Below are positions 1 to 6,130 of a stretch of DNA of 7,557 bases, piece by piece. The position numbers and the translations under genes are program-made. The notes under the pieces were generated by a model. The model was given only the letters and a program-made list of their open reading frames with translations. It was not told where the DNA came from and did no database searches. Source of the DNA: Micromonosporaceae bacterium. Its GTDB lineage: Bacteria; Actinomycetota; Actinomycetes; Mycobacteriales; Micromonosporaceae. Within the stretch, counting starts at the first letter, position 1. The number at the start of each line of letters is the position of its first letter. The stretch spans positions 1-7,557 of the forward strand of contig JADGHA010000192.1 in NCBI GenBank assembly GCA_019689695.1, read 5' to 3'.

Positions 1-12
1 CGCGGCGCCCCG

Positions 13-55
<43 letters not shown>

Positions 56-228
56 ACCGCTCTCCCCCGTTGTCCCCGCTCGTATCCCGGCTCGCGCTGG
101 TCACGCCCGTCCGGTGCTGACTTGTTCGGCCGGCCCGCCCCGGATCACCCGGCCTGCCCAGTCGCGAACGGCCGTCCGCTCACGCCGGCCTGCCGGTCGT
201 CCACCGCGCTGCTCCCCTCCTCCAGCGA

Positions 229-242
229 AGCGTCAAGACGCT
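229..242. promoter_or_regulatory. Small perfect dyad upstream of glycosyltransferase
   Basis: AGCGTC-AA-GACGCT is a perfect inverted repeat with 6-base arms and a 2-base centre, about 90 bases upstream of the ATG at 332. It has the size of a dimeric regulator half-site pair, but it is short enough to occur by chance in GC-rich DNA. No second copy was seen in the window, so no regulator can be named. An operator role is inference only. Confidence 0.25.
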
Positions 243-331
243 AACGAAGGGGTACGACATTTCTGTGCCGGTCCCCGCGGCATTTCCGTCCGGATCCGAT
301 CCCTGACCCCCGCCGCCACGTTGTAGAAGAC

Positions 332-1846
332 ATGGCGGTACTGGTCCATACGGCCCAACCCGACAGCCTCAGCGAGCCCGCGACCGTGGCTGAGCAGGAG
401 GGTCAGGACACCGGGCGACCAGCGCGCGGTCTGGCGTGGCTCGCCAGGTTCGCCCCGGCGGTGCTGCCTGCGGTCATCATGCTCGTGGTCGGCCAGTACC
501 ACGCCCGCAACCCGAGCCTGGGCTGGGACGAGAACGCCACGCTCATCGTGTCGCAGCGCACGCTGGGCCAGATCGTCGACCTGATCCAGCACACGGACGG
601 CTCCATAGCCCCGTACTACCTGTTCATGCACTTTTGGGTGGGCTTGTTTGGAACGTCGGAGATCGCGCTCCGGGCGCCTTCGATCGTCGCGATGGCGGCC
701 GGCGTGGGGCTGGTCGGCGAGCTCGGCCGCCGCCTGCTCACCCCGGCCGCCGGGCTGCTCGCCGCGGTGCTGCTCACCGCGGTGCCGCTGACCTCGCGGT
801 ACGCGCAGGAGGCCAGGGTCTACGGCATCGCCTTCATGCTCGTCACCCTCGCCACGCTGCTGCTCTACCGGGCCGTCGAGCGGCCCACCTGGCGGCGCTG
901 GTGCTGGTACGGGCTGGCCGTCCTGCTGGTCGGCCTGGCCCACGTCATCGCGCTGACCGTCCTGGCTGGGCACGCGTTCGTGGTCGGGAACCGGTGGCGT
1001 GCCCAGCCGGCTCGGCGGGCACTGGCCCGGTGGGTGCCGGTGACCGCGGCGGCGGTCGTGCTGGTCAGTCCGCTGCTCGTGCTCGGCTTGACCCAGCGCC
1101 GGGAGCAGCTGGACTGGATCAAGCCGGTCACCAGCGACACCATCCGCGCCGCGCCGGCCGACCTGTTCGGCGCGCCGGCCGTGGCATGGCTGGTCATCGG
1201 CCTGGCCATCCTGGCCACCTGGACCAACCGCGGGCTGCTCGCCGAGCTGGCGGTGGCCGCGGTCGTCCCGCCCGCCCTGCTGATCGCCGCGTCGCAGGTG
1301 ACCAGCCCGATCTGGGTGCCCCGGTACGTGCTGTTCGTGCTGGCCCCGACCGCGCTGCTGGCCGCCGCGGCGGTGGCGCGGTTCCCGCTGCGTGCCGTGG
1401 TCGTCCTCGGGCTGGTGGCGGTGATGGCCTGGCCGGCCCAGGTGGCGCTGCGCGGTCCGGCCACCCACCACGGTCCCGACTTCCGCCGGATCGCCGGCAT
1501 CGTCAGCGCCGGCCTGCGGCCGGGTGACGGCATCGTCTACGGCGGCGGGTCGTCGTGGTCGCTACGCGCCGGGGTGGACTATTACCTGTCCGGCAAACCC
1601 GCACCGGCCGACCTGCTGCTGGACCGGCCGGCGGCCGCGGTGGGCAGCCTGAGCGCCAAGGAGTGCGCGGACACCGCGGCCTGCGTCGGCAGAACCCGCC
1701 GGATCTGGCTGATCCGCCTGTACCAGCGGAAAGACCCGCTGGCAGCGGCCGGACCGATCGCGCCGATCCTGCGCGCCGGGTACCACAGCGTCCGCGTATG
1801 GCGGATCACCAAGGGGACCGTCGCACTCTACGAGCGCAACAGCTGA
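332..1846 (+). CDS. GT-C membrane glycosyltransferase, family 39-like
   Basis: A 504-residue polytopic membrane protein. After a ~35-residue polar start come about ten to eleven hydrophobic segments (first ~40-54, last ~352-370), then a soluble C-terminal domain (~380-504). The first extracytoplasmic loop holds WDEN (65-68), where GT-C enzymes carry the acidic Asp-Glu motif used for metal or substrate binding. It is followed by PYYLFMHFWVGLFG (94-107) and RYAQEARVYG (156-165), both typical of bacterial family 39 mannosyltransferase-like proteins. By family these move a sugar from a polyprenyl-phosphate donor to a protein, lipid or glycan on the outer face of the membrane. Donor and acceptor cannot be read from sequence. 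The ATG at 332 lacks a clear Shine-Dalgarno; the frame has no ATG or GTG upstream before a stop at 242-244, and a GTG at 386 is an alternative start. The gene stands alone, converging on the DUF4230 gene. Confidence 0.85.
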   Translation: MAVLVHTAQPDSLSEPATVAEQEGQDTGRPARGLAWLARFAPAVLPAVIMLVVGQYHARNPSLGWDENATLIVSQRTLGQIVDLIQHTDGSIAPYYLFMHFWVGLFGTSEIALRAPSIVAMAAGVGLVGELGRRLLTPAAGLLAAVLLTAVPLTSRYAQEARVYGIAFMLVTLATLLLYRAVERPTWRRWCWYGLAVLLVGLAHVIALTVLAGHAFVVGNRWRAQPARRALARWVPVTAAAVVLVSPLLVLGLTQRREQLDWIKPVTSDTIRAAPADLFGAPAVAWLVIGLAILATWTNRGLLAELAVAAVVPPALLIAASQVTSPIWVPRYVLFVLAPTALLAAAAVARFPLRAVVVLGLVAVMAWPAQVALRGPATHHGPDFRRIAGIVSAGLRPGDGIVYGGGSSWSLRAGVDYYLSGKPAPADLLLDRPAAAVGSLSAKECADTAACVGRTRRIWLIRLYQRKDPLAAAGPIAPILRAGYHSVRVWRITKGTVALYERNS

Positions 1847-1893
1847 GACAACCCGGGCGGCCAGGACTGCGGAACCAGGTTGTCCGGCGCCGG
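1847..1893. terminator. Candidate bidirectional terminator between convergent genes
   Basis: The 58-base gap between two converging genes contains GACAACC (1847-1853) and its exact reverse complement GGTTGTC (1878-1884), a 7-bp stem with a 24-base loop. It starts directly after the stop codon of the glycosyltransferase. The palindrome CCGGCGCCGG (1884-1893) abuts it. No T-tract is present on either strand, which is common for actinobacterial terminators. The long loop weakens the case; position is the main support. Confidence 0.35.
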
Positions 1894-1904
1894 GCCGGGA
1901 TCCG

Positions 1905-2819
1905 TCACGGCGTGGCGAAGGTGATGGTCACCTTCTGGTACCCGAGGGAGCGCAGCAGCCCTTCCAGCATCTTGCGGGTGTTCTCCTGCGCCCGCTGGAG
2001 CAGCTCGGTGTCCTTGGCCGCCTGGGTTATCGCCTCCTCGGCACGCTGGTAGGTCTCCCGCTGCCGGTTCGGGTCGCCGGCGAACGCGTCCTTGATCCGG
2101 TTGAACAGCCCGCGCTGCTCGGCGAAGACGTAGCTGTCCTCGATGTTCAGGTGGGCCTCGCCGAGCTGCGGTGCCGGGAGACGGACCGAGACCGAGGTGC
2201 CGTCGGCGGACTCCACCACCGCGCCCTCGCCGATCGTGGAGAAGTCCACGTACGCCTCGACGCTGCCCACCCCGACGAACAGCGTGCGGTGGTTGAGCAG
2301 GAAATCCGGCACGTACTTGCGGTCGTCCTGCAGGTCGACCACGACCTGGAAGTTGCCCTGGGCAGCGGTGAACCGGCTCAGGTCCTGGATGGATTTGAGC
2401 AGCGGCGGCTGGGTGCGGTCGGTCTTCTGCTCGGCGAACGGGTTGGACAGGTGCGGCCAGAACCCGGTCGCACGCAGGCCGACCACGAGCGCCGCGATTA
2501 CCACGATCACCGCGGCCAGGGTGAGCAGGCAGCCGCGGCCGCGCCCCCGGCCGGCCGGAACCAGCTCCTCGCGGGCGGTGTCGGAGAAGCGGCCGGCGTC
2601 GCCGGCCTCGTCCGGCCAGCCGTCAGCCGGGTCGGTGGAGGTGTCCCGGCCGCCGCCCGGCCGTGCCCGCCCACGGGCGTACTCCGGCAGCTCACGCGTC
2701 CGCTCGCGGATCGCCGACTCATCCCCGGACCCGGGCTGGCTGTCCGGACCGGGCGGCCCGGCGGGAGCGGACTCGCCCGCGGCCTGGTCTGACCTGTCGC
2801 TGCCGCCGGTCGATGCCAT
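1905..2819 (-). CDS. DUF4230-domain single-pass membrane protein
   Basis: A 304-residue protein from the ATG at 2819. Residues 1-95 are hydrophilic, rich in Gly, Pro, Ser, Arg and Asp, and probably disordered. One strong membrane segment follows (~97-115, after RGRGRG), so the chain should be anchored with the N-terminus inside and the domain outside. Residues ~140-304 match the DUF4230 pattern: VVVDLQDDRKYVPDFL (159-174), a GVGSVEAYVDFS strand pair (183-194), LPAPQLGEAHLN (214-225) and a Glu/Gln/Arg-rich helix (~250-288) before the last strand. The family's biochemical role is unknown. Start choice: GGGAG lies 6 bases before the ATG. A longer GTG start at 2894 would add codons with two TTA and two AGT, unlike the rest of the gene. 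It diverges from the phosphatidyltransferase gene. Family assignment is firm; function is not. Confidence 0.87.
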   Translation of the reverse strand: MASTGGSDRSDQAAGESAPAGPPGPDSQPGSGDESAIRERTRELPEYARGRARPGGGRDTSTDPADGWPDEAGDAGRFSDTAREELVPAGRGRGRGCLLTLAAVIVVIAALVVGLRATGFWPHLSNPFAEQKTDRTQPPLLKSIQDLSRFTAAQGNFQVVVDLQDDRKYVPDFLLNHRTLFVGVGSVEAYVDFSTIGEGAVVESADGTSVSVRLPAPQLGEAHLNIEDSYVFAEQRGLFNRIKDAFAGDPNRQRETYQRAEEAITQAAKDTELLQRAQENTRKMLEGLLRSLGYQKVTITFATP

Positions 2820-2879
2820 CGCCCGCTCCCGTCCGCCTCGGCCCGTCCGCCTGGAGTCCAGACATCCGGCACTACTGGG

Positions 2880-2947
2880 TAACGTTAAGGCCACTGTGCG
2901 ACACTCGCGACCGCAGCGAGCACACCCGGACGTACCCAGCCGTTAAC
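2880..2947. promoter_or_regulatory. Two CGTTAA-containing palindromes in divergent spacer
   Basis: The 201-base spacer between the divergent DUF4230 and phosphatidyltransferase genes holds TAACGTTA (2880-2887) and GTTAAC (2942-2947). Both are perfect palindromes, and both include CGTTAA in the same orientation (2883-2888 and 2941-2946), 58 bases apart. AT-rich islands are rare in this window, so these stand out. On the minus strand TAACGT (2887-2882) could serve as a -10 for the DUF4230 gene. No -35 was found. A shared control region is inference. Confidence 0.25.
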
Positions 2948-2976
2948 CGGGCCACCACCCGCTGTCCCCGCTGCGA

Positions 2977-2982
2977 TACCCT
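2977..2982 (+). promoter_or_regulatory. Possible -10 element for phosphatidyltransferase gene
   Basis: TACCCT at 2977-2982 fits the actinobacterial TAnnnT -10 shape and would place transcription start near 2989, giving a leader of about 30 bases that includes the GAGGAG ribosome binding site at 3007-3012. No recognisable -35 sits 17-18 bases upstream, so support is weak. Confidence 0.25.
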
Positions 2983-3020
2983 GGCCCGACCATCCACCGG
3001 TTCAGCGAGGAGTCAGCGCA

Positions 3021-3971
3021 GTGGAACGGGTGTCGATCGAAGACGTACGGGCCGCCACCTACAAGCCCAAGGACTCCTGGTGGACGGTGTTCCTGGTCGA
3101 CCCGTACGCCTCCCGGCTGGTCCGCCTGGTCGCCGGCTACCGCTGGGTCACCCCGAACCGGCTGACCGCGCTCGGCACCGTCCTCGGCATGGGTGCCGCC
3201 GCGTGCTTCGCGGCCGGCGGTTGGGCCGGGGGCGACGGGCTAGCCCAACGCTGGTGGCTGCTCGCCGGCGCCGCCCTGTTCCACCTGAGCTTCGTGGTGG
3301 ACTGCATGGACGGCAAGCTGGCCCGGCTGCAGGACAGCGGCTCGGTCTTCGGCCTATGGCTGGACTACATCATCGACCGGTTCAAGGTGCTCATCTGCGG
3401 CCTGGCGCTGATGGGTGGTCTGTACCGGGACACCGACCGCCTGATCTACCTGTGGCTCGCCTTCGGGGTGGTGGCGCTGGACCTGTTCCACTACCTCGAC
3501 CTGCTGCGGATCGCCCAGGTCCGGCGCCAGATGCGCCGCGAGCTGGCGGCGGCACGCCAGGAACGGGCGGAGCGCGAACTCCTGGCGGCCCCCGCGGCGG
3601 GGGTGGTGGTCCCGCGGCAACGGCAGGCTGACCGGCCGGATGCCTCGGCCGGCCGGAGCCCGGCGCGCGAATCCCGGTCCGGCCGGTACGTGCAGATCCG
3701 CAACTTCCTGCTGCGCAACCGGATCCGGCCGAACCTGATCAGCGGGCTCGAGGTGCAGATGGCGATCTTCATCGTCGCCCCGGTGATCGGCCCGGCCGCT
3801 GTCATCCCGGTCACCCTGCTCTCCATCGGCGCGCTGGCCGCCTTCGAGGCGTTGTCGATCTACCGGCTCTGGCGCGCGCACAGGTCGTTCGAGCGGCAGA
3901 TGGCCGCGCTGAAGGCACCGGCCCCGGCGGTGGACGCGCCTGGCGTGCTCGACTCGGCCACCGCGGGCTGA
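3021..3971 (+). CDS. CDP-alcohol phosphatidyltransferase family membrane enzyme
   Basis: A 316-residue integral membrane enzyme that by family joins a CDP-linked donor (usually CDP-diacylglycerol) to an alcohol, releasing CMP, at the cytoplasmic face of the membrane. The complete signature is present: D94-x2-D97-G98-x2-A101-R102-x8-G111-x3-D115-x3-D119. All four metal-binding Asp and the catalytic-site Gly, Ala and Arg are kept, so it should be active. The usual TPNRLT entry to the first membrane helix is at 45-50. Hydrophobic segments follow at ~50-66, ~78-93, ~122-133, ~141-158 and, after a long gap, ~246-285. Residues ~165-225 form a charged Arg/Ala/Glu linker, making this longer than the common ~200-residue members. 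The GTG start at 3021 has GAGGAG 8 bases upstream. The acceptor alcohol (inositol phosphate, glycerol phosphate or other) cannot be told. It ends 5 bases from the convergent dehydrogenase. Confidence 0.92.
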   Translation: MERVSIEDVRAATYKPKDSWWTVFLVDPYASRLVRLVAGYRWVTPNRLTALGTVLGMGAAACFAAGGWAGGDGLAQRWWLLAGAALFHLSFVVDCMDGKLARLQDSGSVFGLWLDYIIDRFKVLICGLALMGGLYRDTDRLIYLWLAFGVVALDLFHYLDLLRIAQVRRQMRRELAAARQERAERELLAAPAAGVVVPRQRQADRPDASAGRSPARESRSGRYVQIRNFLLRNRIRPNLISGLEVQMAIFIVAPVIGPAAVIPVTLLSIGALAAFEALSIYRLWRAHRSFERQMAALKAPAPAVDAPGVLDSATAG

Positions 3972-3976
3972 GCTGG

Positions 3977-5137
3977 CTACCTGAACGCCGAGAGGCCGGT
4001 CAGCCGCTCCCCGATCACCAGCTGGTGGATCTCCGAGGTGCCCTCGTAGGTCAGCACGCTCTCCAGGTTGTTGGCGTGCCGCATGACCGGGTACTCCCCG
4101 CTGATGCCGTTCGCGCCGAGGATCGTCCGGCACTGCCGGGCGATGTTCAGCGCCTCCCGCACGTTGTTCAGCTTGCCCACGCTGACCATCTCCGGCCGTA
4201 GCGCACCCCGGTCGGCGGTCCGGCCCAGATGCAGCGCGAGCAGGTACCCCTTCTGCAGCTCCACCGCCATGTCGGCGAGCTTGGCCTGGGTGAGCTGGAA
4301 CCCGGCGATCGGCCGGCCGAACTGCTCGCGGGTCGTGGCGTACTCGATCGCGGTGTGCAGGCAATCGCGCGCCGCGCCCAGCGCGCCCCAGACGATGCCG
4401 TACCTCGCCTCGGTGAGGCAGGACAGCGGCGCCCGCAGGCCACGCGCCTCGGGCAGGACGGCGTCGCCGGGCAGCCGTACCTCGTCGAGAACGATCTCGC
4501 CGGTGCTGGACGCGCGCAGCGACAGCTTGTGCCGGATCTCCCGCGCGGTGAACCCCGGGGAGTCCGTCGGCACGGCGAAGCCCCGGATACCCTCCGCGGT
4601 GCTGGCCCAGATCACCGCCACGTCGGCGACCGGCGCGTTCGTGATCCACATCTTGCCGCCGGTGAGCACCCAGTCGGCGCCGTCGCGGACCGCGCGGGTG
4701 CGCATCGCGCCCGGGTCGGAGCCGTGGTCCGGCTCGGTCAGGCCGAAGCAGCCGATCAGCTCGCCAGCCGCCATGCCGGGCAGCCAGCGCTGCTTCTGTT
4801 CCTCCGAGCCGAAGCGCCACAGCGCGTACATCGCCAGCGACCCCTGGACGCTGACCAGGCTGCGCACGCCGGAGTCGGCGGCCTCCAGCTCCAGGCAGGC
4901 CAGGCCGTACGCCACCGCGGAGGCGCCGGCGCACCCGTACCCGGTCAGGTGCATGCCGAGCAGGCCGAGCTTGCCGAACTCGACGGCCAGCTCGCGCACC
5001 GGCACCGTGCCGTCCTCGTACCACTGCCGCACGTACGGGCGTACCCGCTCGTCGACCACCCGGCGCACCACGGCCCGGATCTCCAGCTCCTCGGCCGAGT
5101 GCAGGCTGTCCAGGTCGAGCATCTCCAGCGGTGTCAC
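3977..5137 (-). CDS. Acyl-CoA dehydrogenase, glutaryl-CoA dehydrogenase-like
   Basis: A 386-residue soluble FAD enzyme, full length for the family. In order: N-terminal helices (1-~125), the FGLTEPDHGSDPG flavin/substrate segment (131-143), a middle beta domain with WITNAPVAD (164-172), and C-terminal helices with REQFGRPI (270-277), GANGISGEYP (341-350) and TYEGTSEIHQL (363-373). E365 sits at the catalytic base position. The best match I recall is human GCDH: YGCAGASAVAYGL (67-79) and DSGVRS (88-93) keep the residues equivalent to its Glu87, Arg94, Ser95 and Val99 (here E85, R92, S93, V97), which hold the glutaryl carboxylate. It probably oxidises, and may decarboxylate, a dicarboxylic acyl-CoA such as glutaryl-CoA from lysine or tryptophan breakdown. 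No CoA transferase or electron-transfer flavoprotein gene is nearby. The GTG start overlaps the upstream stop as GTGA, without its own Shine-Dalgarno, which indicates coupled translation. A longer frame to 5362 lies inside the partner gene and is rejected. Confidence 0.93.
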   Translation of the reverse strand: MTPLEMLDLDSLHSAEELEIRAVVRRVVDERVRPYVRQWYEDGTVPVRELAVEFGKLGLLGMHLTGYGCAGASAVAYGLACLELEAADSGVRSLVSVQGSLAMYALWRFGSEEQKQRWLPGMAAGELIGCFGLTEPDHGSDPGAMRTRAVRDGADWVLTGGKMWITNAPVADVAVIWASTAEGIRGFAVPTDSPGFTAREIRHKLSLRASSTGEIVLDEVRLPGDAVLPEARGLRAPLSCLTEARYGIVWGALGAARDCLHTAIEYATTREQFGRPIAGFQLTQAKLADMAVELQKGYLLALHLGRTADRGALRPEMVSVGKLNNVREALNIARQCRTILGANGISGEYPVMRHANNLESVLTYEGTSEIHQLVIGERLTGLSAFR

Positions 5138-5424
5138 AGCACCAGCACCCGGGCGTGGATCTGGTTGCGCTGCTGCAGCGCCGCGCGCAGCGCGCGGTGC
5201 AGTCCGTCCTCCAGGTAGAGACCGCCGTTCCACTGCACGACGTGGGGGAACAGGTCGCCGTAGAACGTGGAGTCCTCGGCCAGCAGCTTGTCCAGGGCGA
5301 GCTCCCGCTTGGTCGTGATGAGCTGGTCGAGCCGGATCGGCCGCGGGGGGATCTCCGCCCACTGCTTCAGCGTCATACCGTGCTCCGGATAGGGCCGCCC
5401 GTCCCGGACCGCTTTGAAGATCAC
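5134..5424 (-). CDS. Small conserved protein with ParB/sulfiredoxin-like motif
   Basis: A 96-residue soluble protein from a GTG start, with AGGGGAG 9 bases upstream. I do not recognise a named family with certainty. Residues 29-41 (PIRLDQLITTKRE) and 70-81 (YLEDGLHRALRA), followed by a final hydrophobic strand (89-96), resemble the start and end of the ParB/sulfiredoxin fold: an 'I-x-hydrophobic-D-x-L' opening strand and a later DG-x-HR helix cap, where that fold binds nucleotide. The middle (LAEDSTFYGDLFPHVVQW, 49-66) looks strongly constrained rather than random. There is no membrane segment, signal peptide or DNA-binding helix pair, so it is not a full partition protein. It is the first gene of a pair with the dehydrogenase, sharing a 4-base overlap, so a regulatory or accessory role there is possible but unproven. 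That it is a real gene is well supported; its fold is inference. Confidence 0.78.
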   Translation of the reverse strand: MIFKAVRDGRPYPEHGMTLKQWAEIPPRPIRLDQLITTKRELALDKLLAEDSTFYGDLFPHVVQWNGGLYLEDGLHRALRAALQQRNQIHARVLVL

Positions 5425-5472
5425 GACGGCTCGCTCCCCTCCCGTGTCGCCGCCACGCGGATGACCGATGTC

Positions 5473-5478
5473 AGCCTA
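5473..5478 (-). promoter_or_regulatory. Possible -10 element for the ParB-like/dehydrogenase pair
   Basis: On the minus strand TAGGCT (5478-5473) matches the actinobacterial TAnnnT -10 form. It lies in the 108-base gap after the nitroreductase stop, with transcription expected to start near 5465 and a leader of about 40 bases to the GTG at 5424. The -35 region is not recognisable. The gap itself and the strand layout make a promoter here likely, whichever hexamer is used. Confidence 0.33.
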
Positions 5479-5532
5479 GCTAGTGAGGCCGCCATAGAGG
5501 TTTCTTACCGAATGTCGACTTCCCGGCAAAGA

Positions 5533-6129
5533 TCAGACCCATCGCCCTCGATGTACCACCTCGCCCATCTCCCGTCGCCCGCGCCGCAGCGACGGTGACC
5601 GTCGGTCCGGCGCTGGATAACCGATGGTAATTGCGCCGATCGGCGTATACGCCCCCGGAACCCCGAACGCCTCCCGGTAGGCGTCCAACCGCTCTGGCGG
5701 GATGCCGAAGAAACAGGCGCCCAGGCCCTCGTCCACCGCGGTCAGCAGGATCAGCATCGCCGCGAAGCCGGCGTCGATGTGCCAGTACGGGACGGGCCAG
5801 CGCGCCTCGTCCCGGTCCGTCCAGCCCTTGTCCGGCTCGGCGTAGCGATCCAGGTACGCGTCCTTGTGCGAGTGCACGGCGACGATCAGGGGGGCCCGGC
5901 GCATGCCGGTCAACCAGCTGGTCGGGGCGGCGGGCGTGGTCGCGACCCAGAACCGCTCCCGGTCGGCGGGCTCGGTCAGGACCAGGAACCCCCAGCCCTG
6001 GCTGAAGCCGGCCGACGGGGCCCGGACCGCGTGGGCGAGCAGCCGGTCGACCACCTCCGGTGGCACCGGGCGGGCAGGGTCGTAGTTGCGCACCATCCGG
6101 CGCCGGCGGACGACATCCCGGAACTCCAT
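5533..6129 (-). CDS. Nitroreductase-family FMN oxidoreductase
   Basis: A 198-residue soluble flavoprotein, normal length for the family. The N-terminus has RRRRMVRNYDP (8-18), whose Arg cluster holds the FMN phosphate. Residues 38-52 (APSAGFSQGWGFLVL) match the 'APSA-x-Q-x-W-x-F-hydrophobic' segment of these enzymes. GLGACFFGIP (135-144) is the FMN-contacting turn near the dimer interface, and PIGAITIGYP (163-172) is the closing strand with its typical G-Y-P. Members transfer hydride from NAD(P)H or F420H2 through FMN to nitro compounds, quinones, enones or other acceptors, usually as homodimers; the physiological substrate here is unknown. Residues 96-116 carry a Trp- and Asp-rich insert that may cap the active site. 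The ATG at 6129 is one base after the epimerase stop (TGACATG), so it is translated by coupling from that gene. Confidence 0.92.
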   Translation of the reverse strand: MEFRDVVRRRRMVRNYDPARPVPPEVVDRLLAHAVRAPSAGFSQGWGFLVLTEPADRERFWVATTPAAPTSWLTGMRRAPLIVAVHSHKDAYLDRYAEPDKGWTDRDEARWPVPYWHIDAGFAAMLILLTAVDEGLGACFFGIPPERLDAYREAFGVPGAYTPIGAITIGYPAPDRRSPSLRRGRREMGEVVHRGRWV

Positions 6130-6130
6130 G

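Noticed and set aside
114..326. A 70-codon plus-strand frame before the glycosyltransferase
   Set aside because: Arg/Pro-rich, no ribosome binding site, no family resemblance, and it overlaps the likely promoter region.
233..1471. A 412-codon open frame on the minus strand opposite the glycosyltransferase
   Set aside because: Its translation is rich in Arg, Gly, Gln, Asp and His with no membrane segments or motifs, the usual shadow of a GC-rich gene. The plus-strand gene has clear family motifs over the same bases.
2820..2894. GTG start 25 codons upstream for the DUF4230 protein
   Set aside because: The added codons include TTA and AGT, rare in this genome, and the ATG at 2819 has a good GGGAG ribosome binding site.
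3354..5024. A 556-codon minus-strand frame across the phosphatidyltransferase and dehydrogenase
   Set aside because: It crosses two well-supported genes in a different frame and reads as low-complexity Arg/Gly/Ala sequence; a high-GC shadow.
4068..5318. A 416-codon plus-strand frame opposite the dehydrogenase
   Set aside because: Ser/Arg/Pro-rich without any domain; antisense shadow of a gene with intact catalytic motifs.
5138..5362. N-terminal extension of the dehydrogenase by 75 residues
   Set aside because: The extension lies wholly inside the 96-residue upstream gene in another frame, is low complexity, and would make the enzyme longer than its family; the GTG at 5137 gives the standard length.
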